DNA of 64,000 bases from Pseudonocardia sp. SCN 73-27 (GTDB lineage: Bacteria > Actinomycetota > Actinomycetes > Mycobacteriales > Pseudonocardiaceae): NCBI GenBank assembly GCA_001725415.1, contig MEGH01000014.1, positions 22,958 through 86,957 on the forward strand, given 5' to 3'. The position numbers were made by a program, and so were the translations under genes. This document shows positions 17,100 to 24,420 of this stretch, in pieces. Within the stretch, counting starts at the first letter, position 1, and each line of letters begins with the position of its first letter. A model generated the notes under the pieces. The model saw nothing but the letters and a program-made list of their open reading frames with translations, was not told the DNA's origin and ran no database searches.

Positions 17100-17764
17100 C
17101 CCCTCCGCCGCCCGACGCCGGCCCCCTGCTCGACCCCGCTGCGGCGGGACCGGGCACGGGGCTGCGCACGCGCGCCCAGCGCGCGGAGGACGGGCGGGCC
17201 CGGATTCTCGACGCGGCCGTCGGCTGCCTCGTCGCGGAGGGCTACGCCGGCGCGTCGACGCTGGCGATCCAGGCGGCGGCCGACGTGTCGCGCGGGCGGC
17301 TGCTGCACCACTTCCCGTCGCGGGACCTGCTGCTGGTCGCAGCGGCGCAACACCTTGCGACGCAACGGGTCCGCGACACCGAGGACCGGGTCCTCGCGCT
17401 CGTCGGGTCCGAGGTGCGCGGCGGCGACCGGATCGACCGAGTCGTCGAGGCGCTCTGGGCGTCGTTCCACGAACAGCACTTCTGGGCGGCCCAGGAGCTC
17501 TGGACGGCCGCCCGCACCCACCCCGAGATCGCCGCCGCGTTGCTGCCGGAGGAGCGCCGGCTCGGCGGGGTGATCCGGGCATCCATCGCACGGATGCTGG
17601 GGGAGCCCTACTCCTCGCATCCGCGGTTCCGCCAAGTGCGTGATCTTCTGCTCACGAGCATGCGCGGCGCGGCCCTCACCTACGCCTTCGACAGTCGCGA
17701 CGCCGCCTCGGATCCGATGGTCGCGCAGTGGCAGGACCTGGTCAGGACGCTGCTCTCCGACTGA
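17096..17764 (+). CDS. TetR-family transcriptional regulator
   Basis: This 222-aa protein has an N-terminal TetR helix-turn-helix (ARILDAAVGCLVAEGYAGASTLAIQAAADVSRGRLLHHFPSRDLLL, about residues 35-80) and a helical ligand-binding domain. The GTG start overlaps the preceding dehydrogenase stop (GTGA). Because it is co-translated with the beta-oxidation genes and a palindrome precedes the operon, autoregulation of that operon with an acyl-CoA as inducer is a reasonable hypothesis. The ligand is not predictable. Confidence 0.85.
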   Translation: MTPPPPDAGPLLDPAAAGPGTGLRTRAQRAEDGRARILDAAVGCLVAEGYAGASTLAIQAAADVSRGRLLHHFPSRDLLLVAAAQHLATQRVRDTEDRVLALVGSEVRGGDRIDRVVEALWASFHEQHFWAAQELWTAARTHPEIAAALLPEERRLGGVIRASIARMLGEPYSSHPRFRQVRDLLLTSMRGAALTYAFDSRDAASDPMVAQWQDLVRTLLSD

Positions 17765-17857
17765 GCCCCGACTCCCGTTCCTCGTGCACGGTCGGTGACG
17801 GCTCGTGTCGTCCTGTGGAACAGGTCACTCGGATGGCTCTCGGAGTGGTCCCCCTGC

Positions 17858-17876
17858 TTTAGTTAGCCTGCCCTTA
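17858..17876 (+). promoter_or_regulatory. IdeR/DmdR-type iron box
   Basis: The 19-mer TTTAGTTAGCCTGCCCTTA matches the IdeR consensus TTAGGTTAGSCTAACCTAA at about 14 of 19 positions. Its core AGTTAGCCTGCCCTTA is repeated exactly at 20111-20126 before the siderophore-binding lipoprotein gene. The regulator IdeR is encoded in this window at 35612-36334. It precedes a fragmentary frame and the formyltransferase, implying derepression under iron limitation. Confidence 0.7.
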
Positions 17877-17932
17877 GGCAAGGAATGGCGACCATGCCCC
17901 GTTCGTCCTGAACGGGTCGCGGAAGGATGGCG

Positions 17933-18028
17933 ATGTCGACCTGTGCTCCCCCAGGTCCCGCCGGCCGGTTGCGCATCGGCCGCGACTACCGCGTCGAGAC
18001 CGACCCGGAGCTGCGCGGCGCGAGCTGA
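17933..18028 (+). pseudogene. remnant of a siderophore ornithine/lysine N-hydroxylase (probable internal deletion)
   Basis: A 31-codon frame with a GGAAGG ribosome site starts at ATG 17933. Its second half, GRLRIGRDYRVETDPEL, strongly resembles the conserved region near the C-terminus of L-ornithine N5-monooxygenases (CchB/PvdA/IucD family), which continue from here to a GLSxxLLS motif that is absent. The flavin and NADPH motifs are also missing. The first ten residues could be the original N-terminus, so an internal deletion is the simplest reading. It lies between an iron box and a siderophore-type formyltransferase, where cchB-like genes often stand. A short regulatory leader peptide is the alternative; the frame cannot encode an active enzyme. 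Confidence 0.55.
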
Positions 18029-18048
18029 GCGGCGCACCTGCCGAACCT

Positions 18049-18076
18049 CGGCGGGCCCGGCATCCCGGGCCCGCCG
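18049..18076 (+). terminator. strong GC hairpin before the formyltransferase
   Basis: CGGCGGGCCCGG and CCGGGCCCGCCG form a perfect 12-bp stem with loop CATC. It lies 20 nt after the remnant stop and 49 nt before the formyltransferase ATG. It could be an intrinsic terminator or attenuator that reduces read-through from the iron-box promoter. Confidence 0.5.
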
Positions 18077-18125
18077 TCGCACGTCCCGGTACCGCGCCGG
18101 GGCCGAGGAACGAGGAGATGTCCGC

Positions 18126-19079
18126 ATGCGCGTGGTGTGCTTCGGCTACATGACGTGGGGGCGCCGCACCATCGAGGCCGTGCTCGACGCCGGCCACGAG
18201 GTGCCGCTGGTCGTGACCCACCCCGACGGCACCGACGCCTACGAGAAGATCTTCAACGAGTCCGTCGCCGAACTCGCCGCCGACCACGGCATCCCGCTGC
18301 TGGTGCGCAACCGTGCCGAGGACGTCGAGGTCACGGCAGCGATCACCGCTGCTGAGGCAGACGTCATGGTGGTGTCCAACTGGCGCACCTGGCTGCCGCC
18401 CGAGGTCTACTCGATCCCGCGGCTGGGCACGCTCAACGTCCATGACGCGCTGCTGCCCGCCTACGCCGGGTTCGCGCCGTTGAACTGGGCGCTGATCAAC
18501 GACGAGGCCGAGGTCGGCGTCACGGCGCACATGATGAACGCCGAGTTCGACGCGGGCGACGTCGTGCTGCAGTGGGCGACCCCGATCAGCGACGACGACA
18601 CGATCGTCGAGCTGTTCGACCGCACGCTCGCGATGTTCGGCCCGATCACCGTGGAAGGTCTCGCGCTGCTGGAGTCGGGGCGCACCGACTGGCCGGCGCA
18701 GGACCGCCGTCGCGCCTCGTACTTCCACCGGCGCACCGACGAGGAGAACCGCATCGACTGGGCCTGGCCGGCGCGTGACATCTTCAACCTGGTCCGCGCC
18801 CAGGTCGACCCCTATCCGAACTCGTACTGCTACCGCGGTACCGAGCGGATCCGCATCCTGTCGGCGTCGGTCACCGACGACGCGGTCGGCGGCACCCCGG
18901 GCCGGGTCCTGATCCGGCGCGGGACGGGCGTCGTCGTCGTCGCGGGCGCCGACGCCCGCCGCGGCCGCAACCCGGGGGTGCTGATCCACCGGGTGCGGCT
19001 CGACGACGGCCGCGAGCTCGACGCCGCCGACTACTTCCCGCGGATGGGCGAGTACCTGACCGCCCACCCGCGGGAGTAG
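18126..19079 (+). CDS. formyltransferase, siderophore hydroxyornithine type
   Basis: This 317-aa protein belongs to the 10-formyltetrahydrofolate-dependent formyltransferase family. The catalytic trio is visible as Asn and His in NVHDALLPAYAGFAPLNWAL and Asp in FDAGDVVLQW, followed by a C-terminal OB-like domain. It resembles methionyl-tRNA formyltransferase, but context favours siderophore synthesis: an iron box upstream, a siderophore-binding lipoprotein gene converging, and the remnant of an N-hydroxylase. Such enzymes (for example CchA of coelichelin) formylate N5-hydroxyornithine. A GAGGAG site precedes the ATG. Without an intact hydroxylase nearby, its present substrate is uncertain. 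If no other fmt gene existed in the genome it would have to be reconsidered as the housekeeping enzyme. Confidence 0.75.
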   Translation: MRVVCFGYMTWGRRTIEAVLDAGHEVPLVVTHPDGTDAYEKIFNESVAELAADHGIPLLVRNRAEDVEVTAAITAAEADVMVVSNWRTWLPPEVYSIPRLGTLNVHDALLPAYAGFAPLNWALINDEAEVGVTAHMMNAEFDAGDVVLQWATPISDDDTIVELFDRTLAMFGPITVEGLALLESGRTDWPAQDRRRASYFHRRTDEENRIDWAWPARDIFNLVRAQVDPYPNSYCYRGTERIRILSASVTDDAVGGTPGRVLIRRGTGVVVVAGADARRGRNPGVLIHRVRLDDGRELDAADYFPRMGEYLTAHPRE

Positions 19080-19080
19080 C

Positions 19081-20064
19081 TCAGGTTCCCTGGTAGGCCT
19101 GGGCCAGCTGGGGGACCACCGCGTCGAGTGCCGTCGGCAGGCTCAGCGGGCTGCCGAAGCCGAGCGCGGACGCCACGTCGGTGTCGAACCCACCGAGGTA
19201 GACGACGTGGCCGTTCTTCACCGCGTTCAGGCCCTGGAACAGCCGGTCGCCCGCGAGCTGCTCGCGGGTGGGCCCGAAGACGACGATCGCGTCCTTGTCG
19301 ATCTCGGAGATCCGTTCCGGGCTCAGCGGCGTGGGGTCGCCCTTGCCGCCCACGTCGAGACCGAGGCCGGTGAACACCTGGGTCCGCAGGTCGTCGGTGC
19401 CGAGCTTGTAGATCTGACCGTCGATGACGAAGTCGATGCCGAGGGTCTTGCCGGCGAACCGAGGGTTGTCGGCGCGGGCCTTCGCGAACCGGGCCTCGAC
19501 GTCGGCGACCGCCTGCTCGGCCTGCGCGCTGCGGCCCAGGACCTTGCCGGTCAGCCGGGTCTGGTCCTGCCAGCCCATCGCCGCGTTGTCGGCGGTGGGC
19601 TGGGCGACGACCGGCGCGATCCGCGACAGCGTGTCGTAGTCGCTCTGGGTCATGAACGAGTAGATGCCGAGGATCAGGTCCGGCTGCAGCGCGGCGACGC
19701 GTTCGACATCGATCTCGGTGCCGCCGACCTGCGGCGGGTCGGCGCCGTTGAGCGCGGCCTGCGCCCAGGGGCGCTTCGACTCGTCGTACTCGCCGATGTT
19801 GTCGCGGACACCGACCGGCACGACCCCGAGGGCGAGCGCGAAGTCGACGTCGTTGAACCCGACGGTGACGACGCGCGTCGGCTCGGCGGGGATCGTGGTC
19901 TCGCCGAAGGCGTGCCGGATGGTCACGGGGAACGTGGCGGCGCCGGGTGGCGCGGAGCCGGGTGGTGCGGTGCTGGGCTGTTCGCTGCTGGAGCAGGCGG
20001 CGAGCGCGACGGCCAGGACGGCGGTGAGCGCGGCCGCCAGCAGGCGGACGGGGGAGCGGGTCAT
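19081..20064 (-). CDS. iron-siderophore ABC transporter substrate-binding lipoprotein
   Basis: This 327-aa exported lipoprotein begins with a signal peptide ending in the lipobox ALAAC (Cys24), followed by a Ser/Pro-rich spacer. The rest is a FecB/FhuD-like periplasmic-binding fold: TIPAEPTRVVTVGFNDVDFALALGVVPVG, VERVAALQPDLILG, and a C-terminal DAIVVFGPT...AVKNGHVVYLG. It would capture ferric hydroxamate siderophores at the cell surface and pass them to a permease not encoded here. ATG 20064 follows a GGGAGG site; ATG 20076 is less likely. The iron box at 20111-20126 lies about 47 nt upstream. The stop lies 1 nt from the convergent formyltransferase stop. Confidence 0.88.
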   Translation of the reverse strand: MTRSPVRLLAAALTAVLAVALAACSSSEQPSTAPPGSAPPGAATFPVTIRHAFGETTIPAEPTRVVTVGFNDVDFALALGVVPVGVRDNIGEYDESKRPWAQAALNGADPPQVGGTEIDVERVAALQPDLILGIYSFMTQSDYDTLSRIAPVVAQPTADNAAMGWQDQTRLTGKVLGRSAQAEQAVADVEARFAKARADNPRFAGKTLGIDFVIDGQIYKLGTDDLRTQVFTGLGLDVGGKGDPTPLSPERISEIDKDAIVVFGPTREQLAGDRLFQGLNAVKNGHVVYLGGFDTDVASALGFGSPLSLPTALDAVVPQLAQAYQGT

Positions 20065-20110
20065 GGGGCCTCCCATCGACGGTGAGTGGTTCGTCCCTTC
20101 CGTCCGCTGA

Positions 20111-20126
20111 AGTTAGCCTGCCCTTA
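20111..20126 (-). promoter_or_regulatory. IdeR/DmdR-type iron box of the lipoprotein gene
   Basis: The 16-mer AGTTAGCCTGCCCTTA is identical to the core of the iron box at 17861-17876. It sits 47 nt upstream of the lipoprotein ATG and its end coincides with the TAA stop (20124-20126) of the decarboxylase gene, so the box is embedded in the end of the upstream gene. Confidence 0.7.
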
Positions 20127-21620
20127 TGGCTGTGGTGGCACGCAGGTCCCCCGAACCGCCGCGGCCTCGGCCCGCAGCCGGTCCCACAGGGCCTCGACGT
20201 GCGGCGCCTCCGTGGCGACGCCTCCGACGGCGATCCTGATCACGTACCGCTGGTCGAGGACCGTGTGGGTGACGAACGCGGCACCGGAGGCGTTGACGCG
20301 TTCCAGCACGGCCCGGGTGGTCGCGTCGTCGGCGTCCCCGTCGGCCGTGGTGAACCGCAGGCACACGAGCCCGAGGGTCGGCGGCGCCGCGAGGACGACG
20401 CCCGGCTCGGCGCGCACCCGGGCAGCGAGGTCGACCGCGGCGGCGACGTGCCCGCGCAAGTGCGCCCGCAGCCCCTCCAGTCCCAGCGCGTGCACGACCG
20501 CCCACAGCTTGAGCGCCCGGAACCTCCGGCCCAGCGGCACCTGCCAGTCCCGGAAGTCGACGACCGCGCCCGACTCCGACGCGGCGTTGCGCAGGTACTC
20601 CGGCGTCACCGACAACGCCGCGGGCAGGGCCGTCGCGTCGCGCACCCACAGCAGGGACGCGTCGAACGCCGTGAGCAGCCACTTGTGGGCGTCCGTGCAG
20701 AACGAGTCGGCCAGATCGACCCCGTCGATCACGTGCCGCAACTCGGGGCACAGCCCGGCGACACCCGCCCACGCGGCGTCGACGTGCAGCCACGCGCCGT
20801 GGGCCGCCGCCACCGGCGCGATGGCGCGGACCGGGTCGACCGCGCCCGTGCCCGTCGTCCCGACGGTCGCGCACACCAGTACGGGGCGCAGCCCGGCGGC
20901 GACGTCGGCGGCCATGGCGTCGGCGAGCGCCGCGGGCGACATGGCCTGCGTCCCCGCCACGGCGTCGACGACGCACAGCGCCCGCGCCCCCAGTCCTGCG
21001 ACCCGCACAGCCTTGGCCAGCGACGAGTGCGTCTCCGCGGTGACGTAGACGCGTTCGCGGCCGTCGACGCCCGTGTCCCGCCAGCCGGGGGCCGCGCGGT
21101 GCAGCGCGGCGAGCAGCGCCACGAGTGCCGCCGACGACGCCGAGTCCTGCACGACCCCGCCGCCCCCGCCGGCGACGGTGAACGCCGCGCAGAGACCGAG
21201 GGCGTGGGCGAACCCGTCGAGCAGGACCTGCTCGGTCTCGGTGGCGGCGGGGGAGGTGGACCAGAGCATCCCCTGGGCGCCGAGGCCGCCCGAGAGCAGG
21301 TCGCCGAGCAGCGACGCCATCGAGGCGTTGGCGGGGAAGTAGCCGAAGAACGCGGGGTGCTGCCAGTGAGTGCTGCCGGGGACGACGACGCGGTCGATCT
21401 CCCCGAGCAGCGTCTCGAGGGGCTGTGCCGCCTCGGGCAGCCGGCGGCCGGGGAACGCCGCCGCGGGTCCGGTCAGTGCCGCGGCGACGTCGCCGGGCGC
21501 AACGGGCGGGACGACCGGGAGGCCGGGCAGGGCGTCGCGGTGGTCGGCGATCCAGTCGACGAACGCGTGGCCGAGGCGGCGGAACTCCTCGGGCGTCAGG
21601 TCCCGCGCGGGCACGGTCAC
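20124..21620 (-). CDS. PLP-dependent aromatic-amino-acid-type decarboxylase (group II)
   Basis: This 498-aa enzyme belongs to the group II PLP decarboxylases, which turn L-amino acids into amines. It shows HWQHPAFFGYFPANASMAS (substrate pocket typical of aromatic amino acid decarboxylases), AGGGGGVVQDSASSAALVALL, HVDAAWAGVAGLCPE, and the cofactor lysine Lys313 in FCTDAHKWLL. The GTG at 21620 has GGAG eight bases upstream; GTG 21614 and 21629 are alternatives. The siderophore lysine decarboxylase DesA belongs to the same superfamily, but the HWQHPAFFGYFPAN pattern favours an aromatic substrate. It is divergent from an MFS exporter and upstream of the iron-regulated lipoprotein. Confidence 0.85.
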   Translation of the reverse strand: MTVPARDLTPEEFRRLGHAFVDWIADHRDALPGLPVVPPVAPGDVAAALTGPAAAFPGRRLPEAAQPLETLLGEIDRVVVPGSTHWQHPAFFGYFPANASMASLLGDLLSGGLGAQGMLWSTSPAATETEQVLLDGFAHALGLCAAFTVAGGGGGVVQDSASSAALVALLAALHRAAPGWRDTGVDGRERVYVTAETHSSLAKAVRVAGLGARALCVVDAVAGTQAMSPAALADAMAADVAAGLRPVLVCATVGTTGTGAVDPVRAIAPVAAAHGAWLHVDAAWAGVAGLCPELRHVIDGVDLADSFCTDAHKWLLTAFDASLLWVRDATALPAALSVTPEYLRNAASESGAVVDFRDWQVPLGRRFRALKLWAVVHALGLEGLRAHLRGHVAAAVDLAARVRAEPGVVLAAPPTLGLVCLRFTTADGDADDATTRAVLERVNASGAAFVTHTVLDQRYVIRIAVGGVATEAPHVEALWDRLRAEAAAVRGTCVPPQP

Positions 21621-21658
21621 GGTGATCACTCCGGACGGTCGATGGTCGGCGCAATGGT

Positions 21659-21664
21659 TAGGGT
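21659..21664 (+). promoter_or_regulatory. -10 element for a leaderless MFS transcript
   Basis: TAGGGT (TANNNT form) lies 6 nt before the GTG start at 21671, and no ribosome site is present, so the mRNA probably begins at the start codon. The overlapping TTAGGGTTGCCAA (21658-21670) is also a weak match to the iron box. Confidence 0.45.
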
Positions 21665-21670
21665 TGCCAA

Positions 21671-22858
21671 GTGTCCGACACGTCCGGAGGAGCCGTCGAT
21701 CCGGACGTCCCCGACGGTGCCGCCCGGCTCCGGCTGCTCCAGCTCTCCGCGCTGACCAGCACCGTCGACCGGTTCGCCATCGCGCCACTTCTCGTCGAGA
21801 TCGCCCGCGGGTTCGACGCCTCGCTCGTCGCCGTCGCCGGCGTCGCCAGCGGCTACTTCCTCGCCTACGGCCTGATGCAGCTGGTCTGGGGCCTGCTCAG
21901 CGACCGGCTCGGGCGCGTCCGCGTCATGCGCGTCGCGCTCGCCGGGCTGGCCGTCGCCGGGCTCGCCTCGGTCCTCGCACCGAACCTCGCGGTGCTCGCC
22001 GTGTCGCGGGTCGTCGCCGGCGGTACCGCCGCCGCTCTCATCCCGACGACGCTCGTCTACGTCGGCGCCACCTGGCCCATTGCGGTCCGCCAACGGCCGT
22101 TGTCCGACCTGCTCGCCGCCTCGGCCGTCGGGACCGCGGTGGCGACGATCGGCGCCGGCCTCGTCGCCGAGCTCGTCGGCTGGCGGGCCGTCTTCGGGCT
22201 GACCGGCGCCGCCGCCGTCGTCCTGTGGTGGGCGCTGCGCCGCCTGCCCGAGCCCGACCGCCCCGACCCCGGGCCGCCGCTGCGACCGCTCAAGCTGGTC
22301 GTCCGGAGTGGCTGGGCCTGGGTGGTGCTGACGCTCGCGCTCGTCGAGGGTGCCGTCGCGCTCGGCACGCTCACCTACCTCGCGCCGTCGCTGCAGGACC
22401 AGGGCTGGTCGCCGGCGGTGGCGGGGCTCGTCGCCGCCGGCTACGGCATCGGCGCCCTCGCCACCTCACGGGTGGTGCGCCGCCTCGTCGGCCGGGTGCC
22501 ACCGGCCGGGCTCGCCGCCGTCGGCGGTGCCGTGCTGGCCGTCACCTGGGTGCCGACGACGATCTCCGTGACCGTCGTGACCGTGCTCGCGTCGGGCCTG
22601 CTGCTCGGTATCGCGTGGGCGTTCCTGCACACCACGCTGCAGACGTGGGCCACCGAGGTCGTGCCGCAGGCCCGGGCCGCGGCCGTCGCCCTCTTCGTGA
22701 CGGTCCTGTTCCTCGGCAGCTCCGTCGGCACCGCGGTCGTCGCCCCGCTGGCCGACGCCGGCGCGTTCGGCACCGTCTTCACGATCGCGCTGGTGGTGTC
22801 GGTGCCGCTCGCGGTCGTCGCCGTCATCGCCCGGGCCCGCTACGCGCGGGTCGCGTGA
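21671..22858 (+). CDS. MFS transporter
   Basis: This 395-aa protein has about twelve hydrophobic helices and the MFS motif A between helices 2 and 3 (GLLSDRLGRVRVMRVAL), placing it with the 12-helix major facilitator group (DHA1-like or EmrD-like exporters). It is divergent from the amino acid decarboxylase with starts only 51 bp apart, an arrangement that suggests export of the amine product, or of a siderophore given the surrounding iron genes. The GTG start appears leaderless. The substrate is unknown. Confidence 0.87.
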   Translation: MSDTSGGAVDPDVPDGAARLRLLQLSALTSTVDRFAIAPLLVEIARGFDASLVAVAGVASGYFLAYGLMQLVWGLLSDRLGRVRVMRVALAGLAVAGLASVLAPNLAVLAVSRVVAGGTAAALIPTTLVYVGATWPIAVRQRPLSDLLAASAVGTAVATIGAGLVAELVGWRAVFGLTGAAAVVLWWALRRLPEPDRPDPGPPLRPLKLVVRSGWAWVVLTLALVEGAVALGTLTYLAPSLQDQGWSPAVAGLVAAGYGIGALATSRVVRRLVGRVPPAGLAAVGGAVLAVTWVPTTISVTVVTVLASGLLLGIAWAFLHTTLQTWATEVVPQARAAAVALFVTVLFLGSSVGTAVVAPLADAGAFGTVFTIALVVSVPLAVVAVIARARYARVA

Positions 22859-22913
22859 TCCGGGTGGGGCGTCTCACGACGTGACCCGCGCCCGGGTCCG
22901 GCAGAGTGGCCCC

Positions 22914-23669
22914 ATGATCGCAGCACAGAACGAGCGCAGGGTGGCGCTCGTCACGGGCGGCTCCCGCGGGATCGGACTCGACATCGCGCGCCGTCTCGCC
23001 GGGGAGGGCTTCGCCGTCACCGTCGCCGCCCGCAAGGAGGCCGGTGTCGCCGCCGCCGTTGCGCATATCGAGGACGAGACCGGGGCACCCGCGTTCGGCG
23101 TCGCCGCCGACATGGCCGACGAGGGCGCCCTCGGCAGGCTCGCCGCGCAGCACACCGACCGCTTCGGGCGCCTCGACGTCCTCGTCCTCGCCGCCGGGCT
23201 CGGCGCCGAGGAGCCCGTCGCCGCGATCCGCACGAAGGCCTACGACCTCCAGATGAACGTGAACCTGCGCGCGCCCGTGCTGCTCGTGCGCGAGCTGCTG
23301 CCGCTGCTGCGCACGACAGCCGCCGCGCACCCGGAGCGCGGCAGCCGCGTCGTGGCGCTCTCGTCGATCACCGGTGTCGCCGCCGAGGCAGGTCTCTCGG
23401 TCTACGGCGCGACGAAGGCGGCGTTGCTCTCGTTCTGCGAGACGTTGTCGCTCGAGGAATCCGGGAACGGCGTGAACGCAACCGCCGTGGCCCCCGGATA
23501 CGTCGACACCGACATGACGTCACATCTGCACGGACGGATCGAACGCGAGTCGATGCTGGGGGTCTCCGACGTCAGCGAAATGGTGCTCGGGCTGACGCGA
23601 CTCTCGGCTCGCGCGGTGGTGCCGAGCATCGTGATCAGTCGAGCAGGTTCACAGCTCTGGCGCGCCTGA
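22914..23669 (+). CDS. SDR oxidoreductase (FabG-like)
   Basis: This 251-aa short-chain dehydrogenase has TGGSRGIG at residues 14-21, the LAAGLG strand, and the catalytic Ser/Tyr/Lys set in SSITGVAAEAGLSVYGATKAALLSF. These enzymes reduce carbonyls or oxidise alcohols with NAD(P). The AAARKE segment after the second strand contains Arg-Lys, as in NADPH-preferring members. The C-terminus (SIVISRAGSQLWRA) is shorter and less conserved than in FabG, so fatty-acid synthesis is not implied. ATG 22914 is preferred over GTG 22881. It stands alone, converging on lsr2. Confidence 0.82.
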   Translation: MIAAQNERRVALVTGGSRGIGLDIARRLAGEGFAVTVAARKEAGVAAAVAHIEDETGAPAFGVAADMADEGALGRLAAQHTDRFGRLDVLVLAAGLGAEEPVAAIRTKAYDLQMNVNLRAPVLLVRELLPLLRTTAAAHPERGSRVVALSSITGVAAEAGLSVYGATKAALLSFCETLSLEESGNGVNATAVAPGYVDTDMTSHLHGRIERESMLGVSDVSEMVLGLTRLSARAVVPSIVISRAGSQLWRA

Positions 23670-23762
23670 GAACGTGACCGCCGGTAACACCCACGTACCG
23701 CGGATCGGTATTTGCTCGGTGAATGAGACGTACCGGTGCGCCGATGTGTGCGCCGGATCGGT

Positions 23763-24089
23763 TCAGTGGTTCTTGCGGTAGGCCTCGAGAACATTGGTGG
23801 GGATCCGGCCGCGCTCGGAGATCTTCATACCCTGCCCGAGGGCCCATTCGCGGACCGCCTGGTTCTGCTCACGGTCGGACGTGGGCCGCGCCACGCTCGA
23901 CCCCGAACGCCGCGACGGAGCACGACGTGCGGCATTGATGAACGGGTCGAGAGCAGCACGCAGACGCTTCACGTTCGCGGAGGACAGGTCGATCTCGTAG
24001 GACTTCCCGTCGAGGGCGAACTCGACCTGCTCGTCGGCCTCGGAGCCGTCGAGGTCGTCCACCAGCGTCACCGTCGTCTGCTTCGCCAC
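23763..24089 (-). CDS. lsr2: Lsr2 nucleoid-associated protein
   Basis: This 108-aa protein is an H-NS-like bridging protein that silences AT-rich, often foreign, DNA. The N-terminal oligomerisation domain starts KQTTVTLVDDLDGSEADEQVEFALDGKSYEIDL; the C-terminal DNA-binding domain has NQAVREWALGQGMKISERGRIP, with the RGR minor-groove motif. A variable basic linker (ARRAPSRRSGSS) joins them. The GTG start follows a GAAGGG site. The stop codon of a 23-codon frame lies 10 nt upstream, suggesting coupling. It converges with an SDR gene. Lsr2 is typical of actinomycetes and may have paralogs elsewhere in this genome. Confidence 0.93.
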   Translation of the reverse strand: MAKQTTVTLVDDLDGSEADEQVEFALDGKSYEIDLSSANVKRLRAALDPFINAARRAPSRRSGSSVARPTSDREQNQAVREWALGQGMKISERGRIPTNVLEAYRKNH

Positions 24090-24099
24090 GGGTAACCCT

Positions 24100-24171
24100 T
24101 CACGATGTAACAGGGCATGCAGACAACTCCGGGCGGAACGGGGTTTCCAACGGAGTGCTGTGCATGCGCAT
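24100..24171 (-). CDS. candidate 23-aa small ORF upstream of lsr2
   Basis: An ATG at 24171 has an AGGAAG ribosome site 5 nt upstream, and the frame ends in TGA at 24100-24102, 10 nt before the lsr2 GTG; the lsr2 ribosome site begins in that stop. The peptide begins MRMHSTPLETPFRPEL and ends with one Cys near the C-terminus. It has no similarity that I recognise. It could be a regulatory leader peptide, or chance. Translation would couple to lsr2. Confidence 0.4.
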   Translation of the reverse strand: MRMHSTPLETPFRPELSACPVTS

Positions 24172-24420
24172 GATTTCTTCCTCGGGTAATCGTAATGGAG
24201 TCCGCTGCCGAATGTCGAATGGGGGTCGGCCCGACTCGCCGAGTCCTGAGTGCGCGTGGCCGGCATCCGTGCGGAGCGCGACTGTTCTGTACCGCGTTCC
24301 CGCAGGAAGTCACCCGGTGCGCGGCACAGAACACCCCGCGTACCGGAGGTGTGCCGCGTCACGCGCACCGAGCGCATCCGGCTAATCCGGATGAATGGCG
24401 GCGCGGACCCCGGGAAAGGG
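24172..24420. other. upstream region of lsr2, no gene seen
   Basis: Together with the small ORF this is a 331-base stretch without an annotated large gene. It is AT-richer near 24170-24215 (CATTACGATTACC on the minus strand), consistent with an lsr2 promoter. The remainder up to the hydrolase stop contains no recognised coding pattern, RNA gene or repeat. Confidence 0.4.

Noticed and set aside
18126-19079. Housekeeping methionyl-tRNA formyltransferase
   Set aside because: The family fits, but there is no def or rsm gene nearby, and the iron box and siderophore receptor context favours a siderophore enzyme. Not fully excluded.
20124-21620. DesA-type lysine decarboxylase for a desferrioxamine pathway
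   Set aside because: No desBCD-like genes are present, and the N-terminal substrate motif resembles aromatic amino acid decarboxylases.
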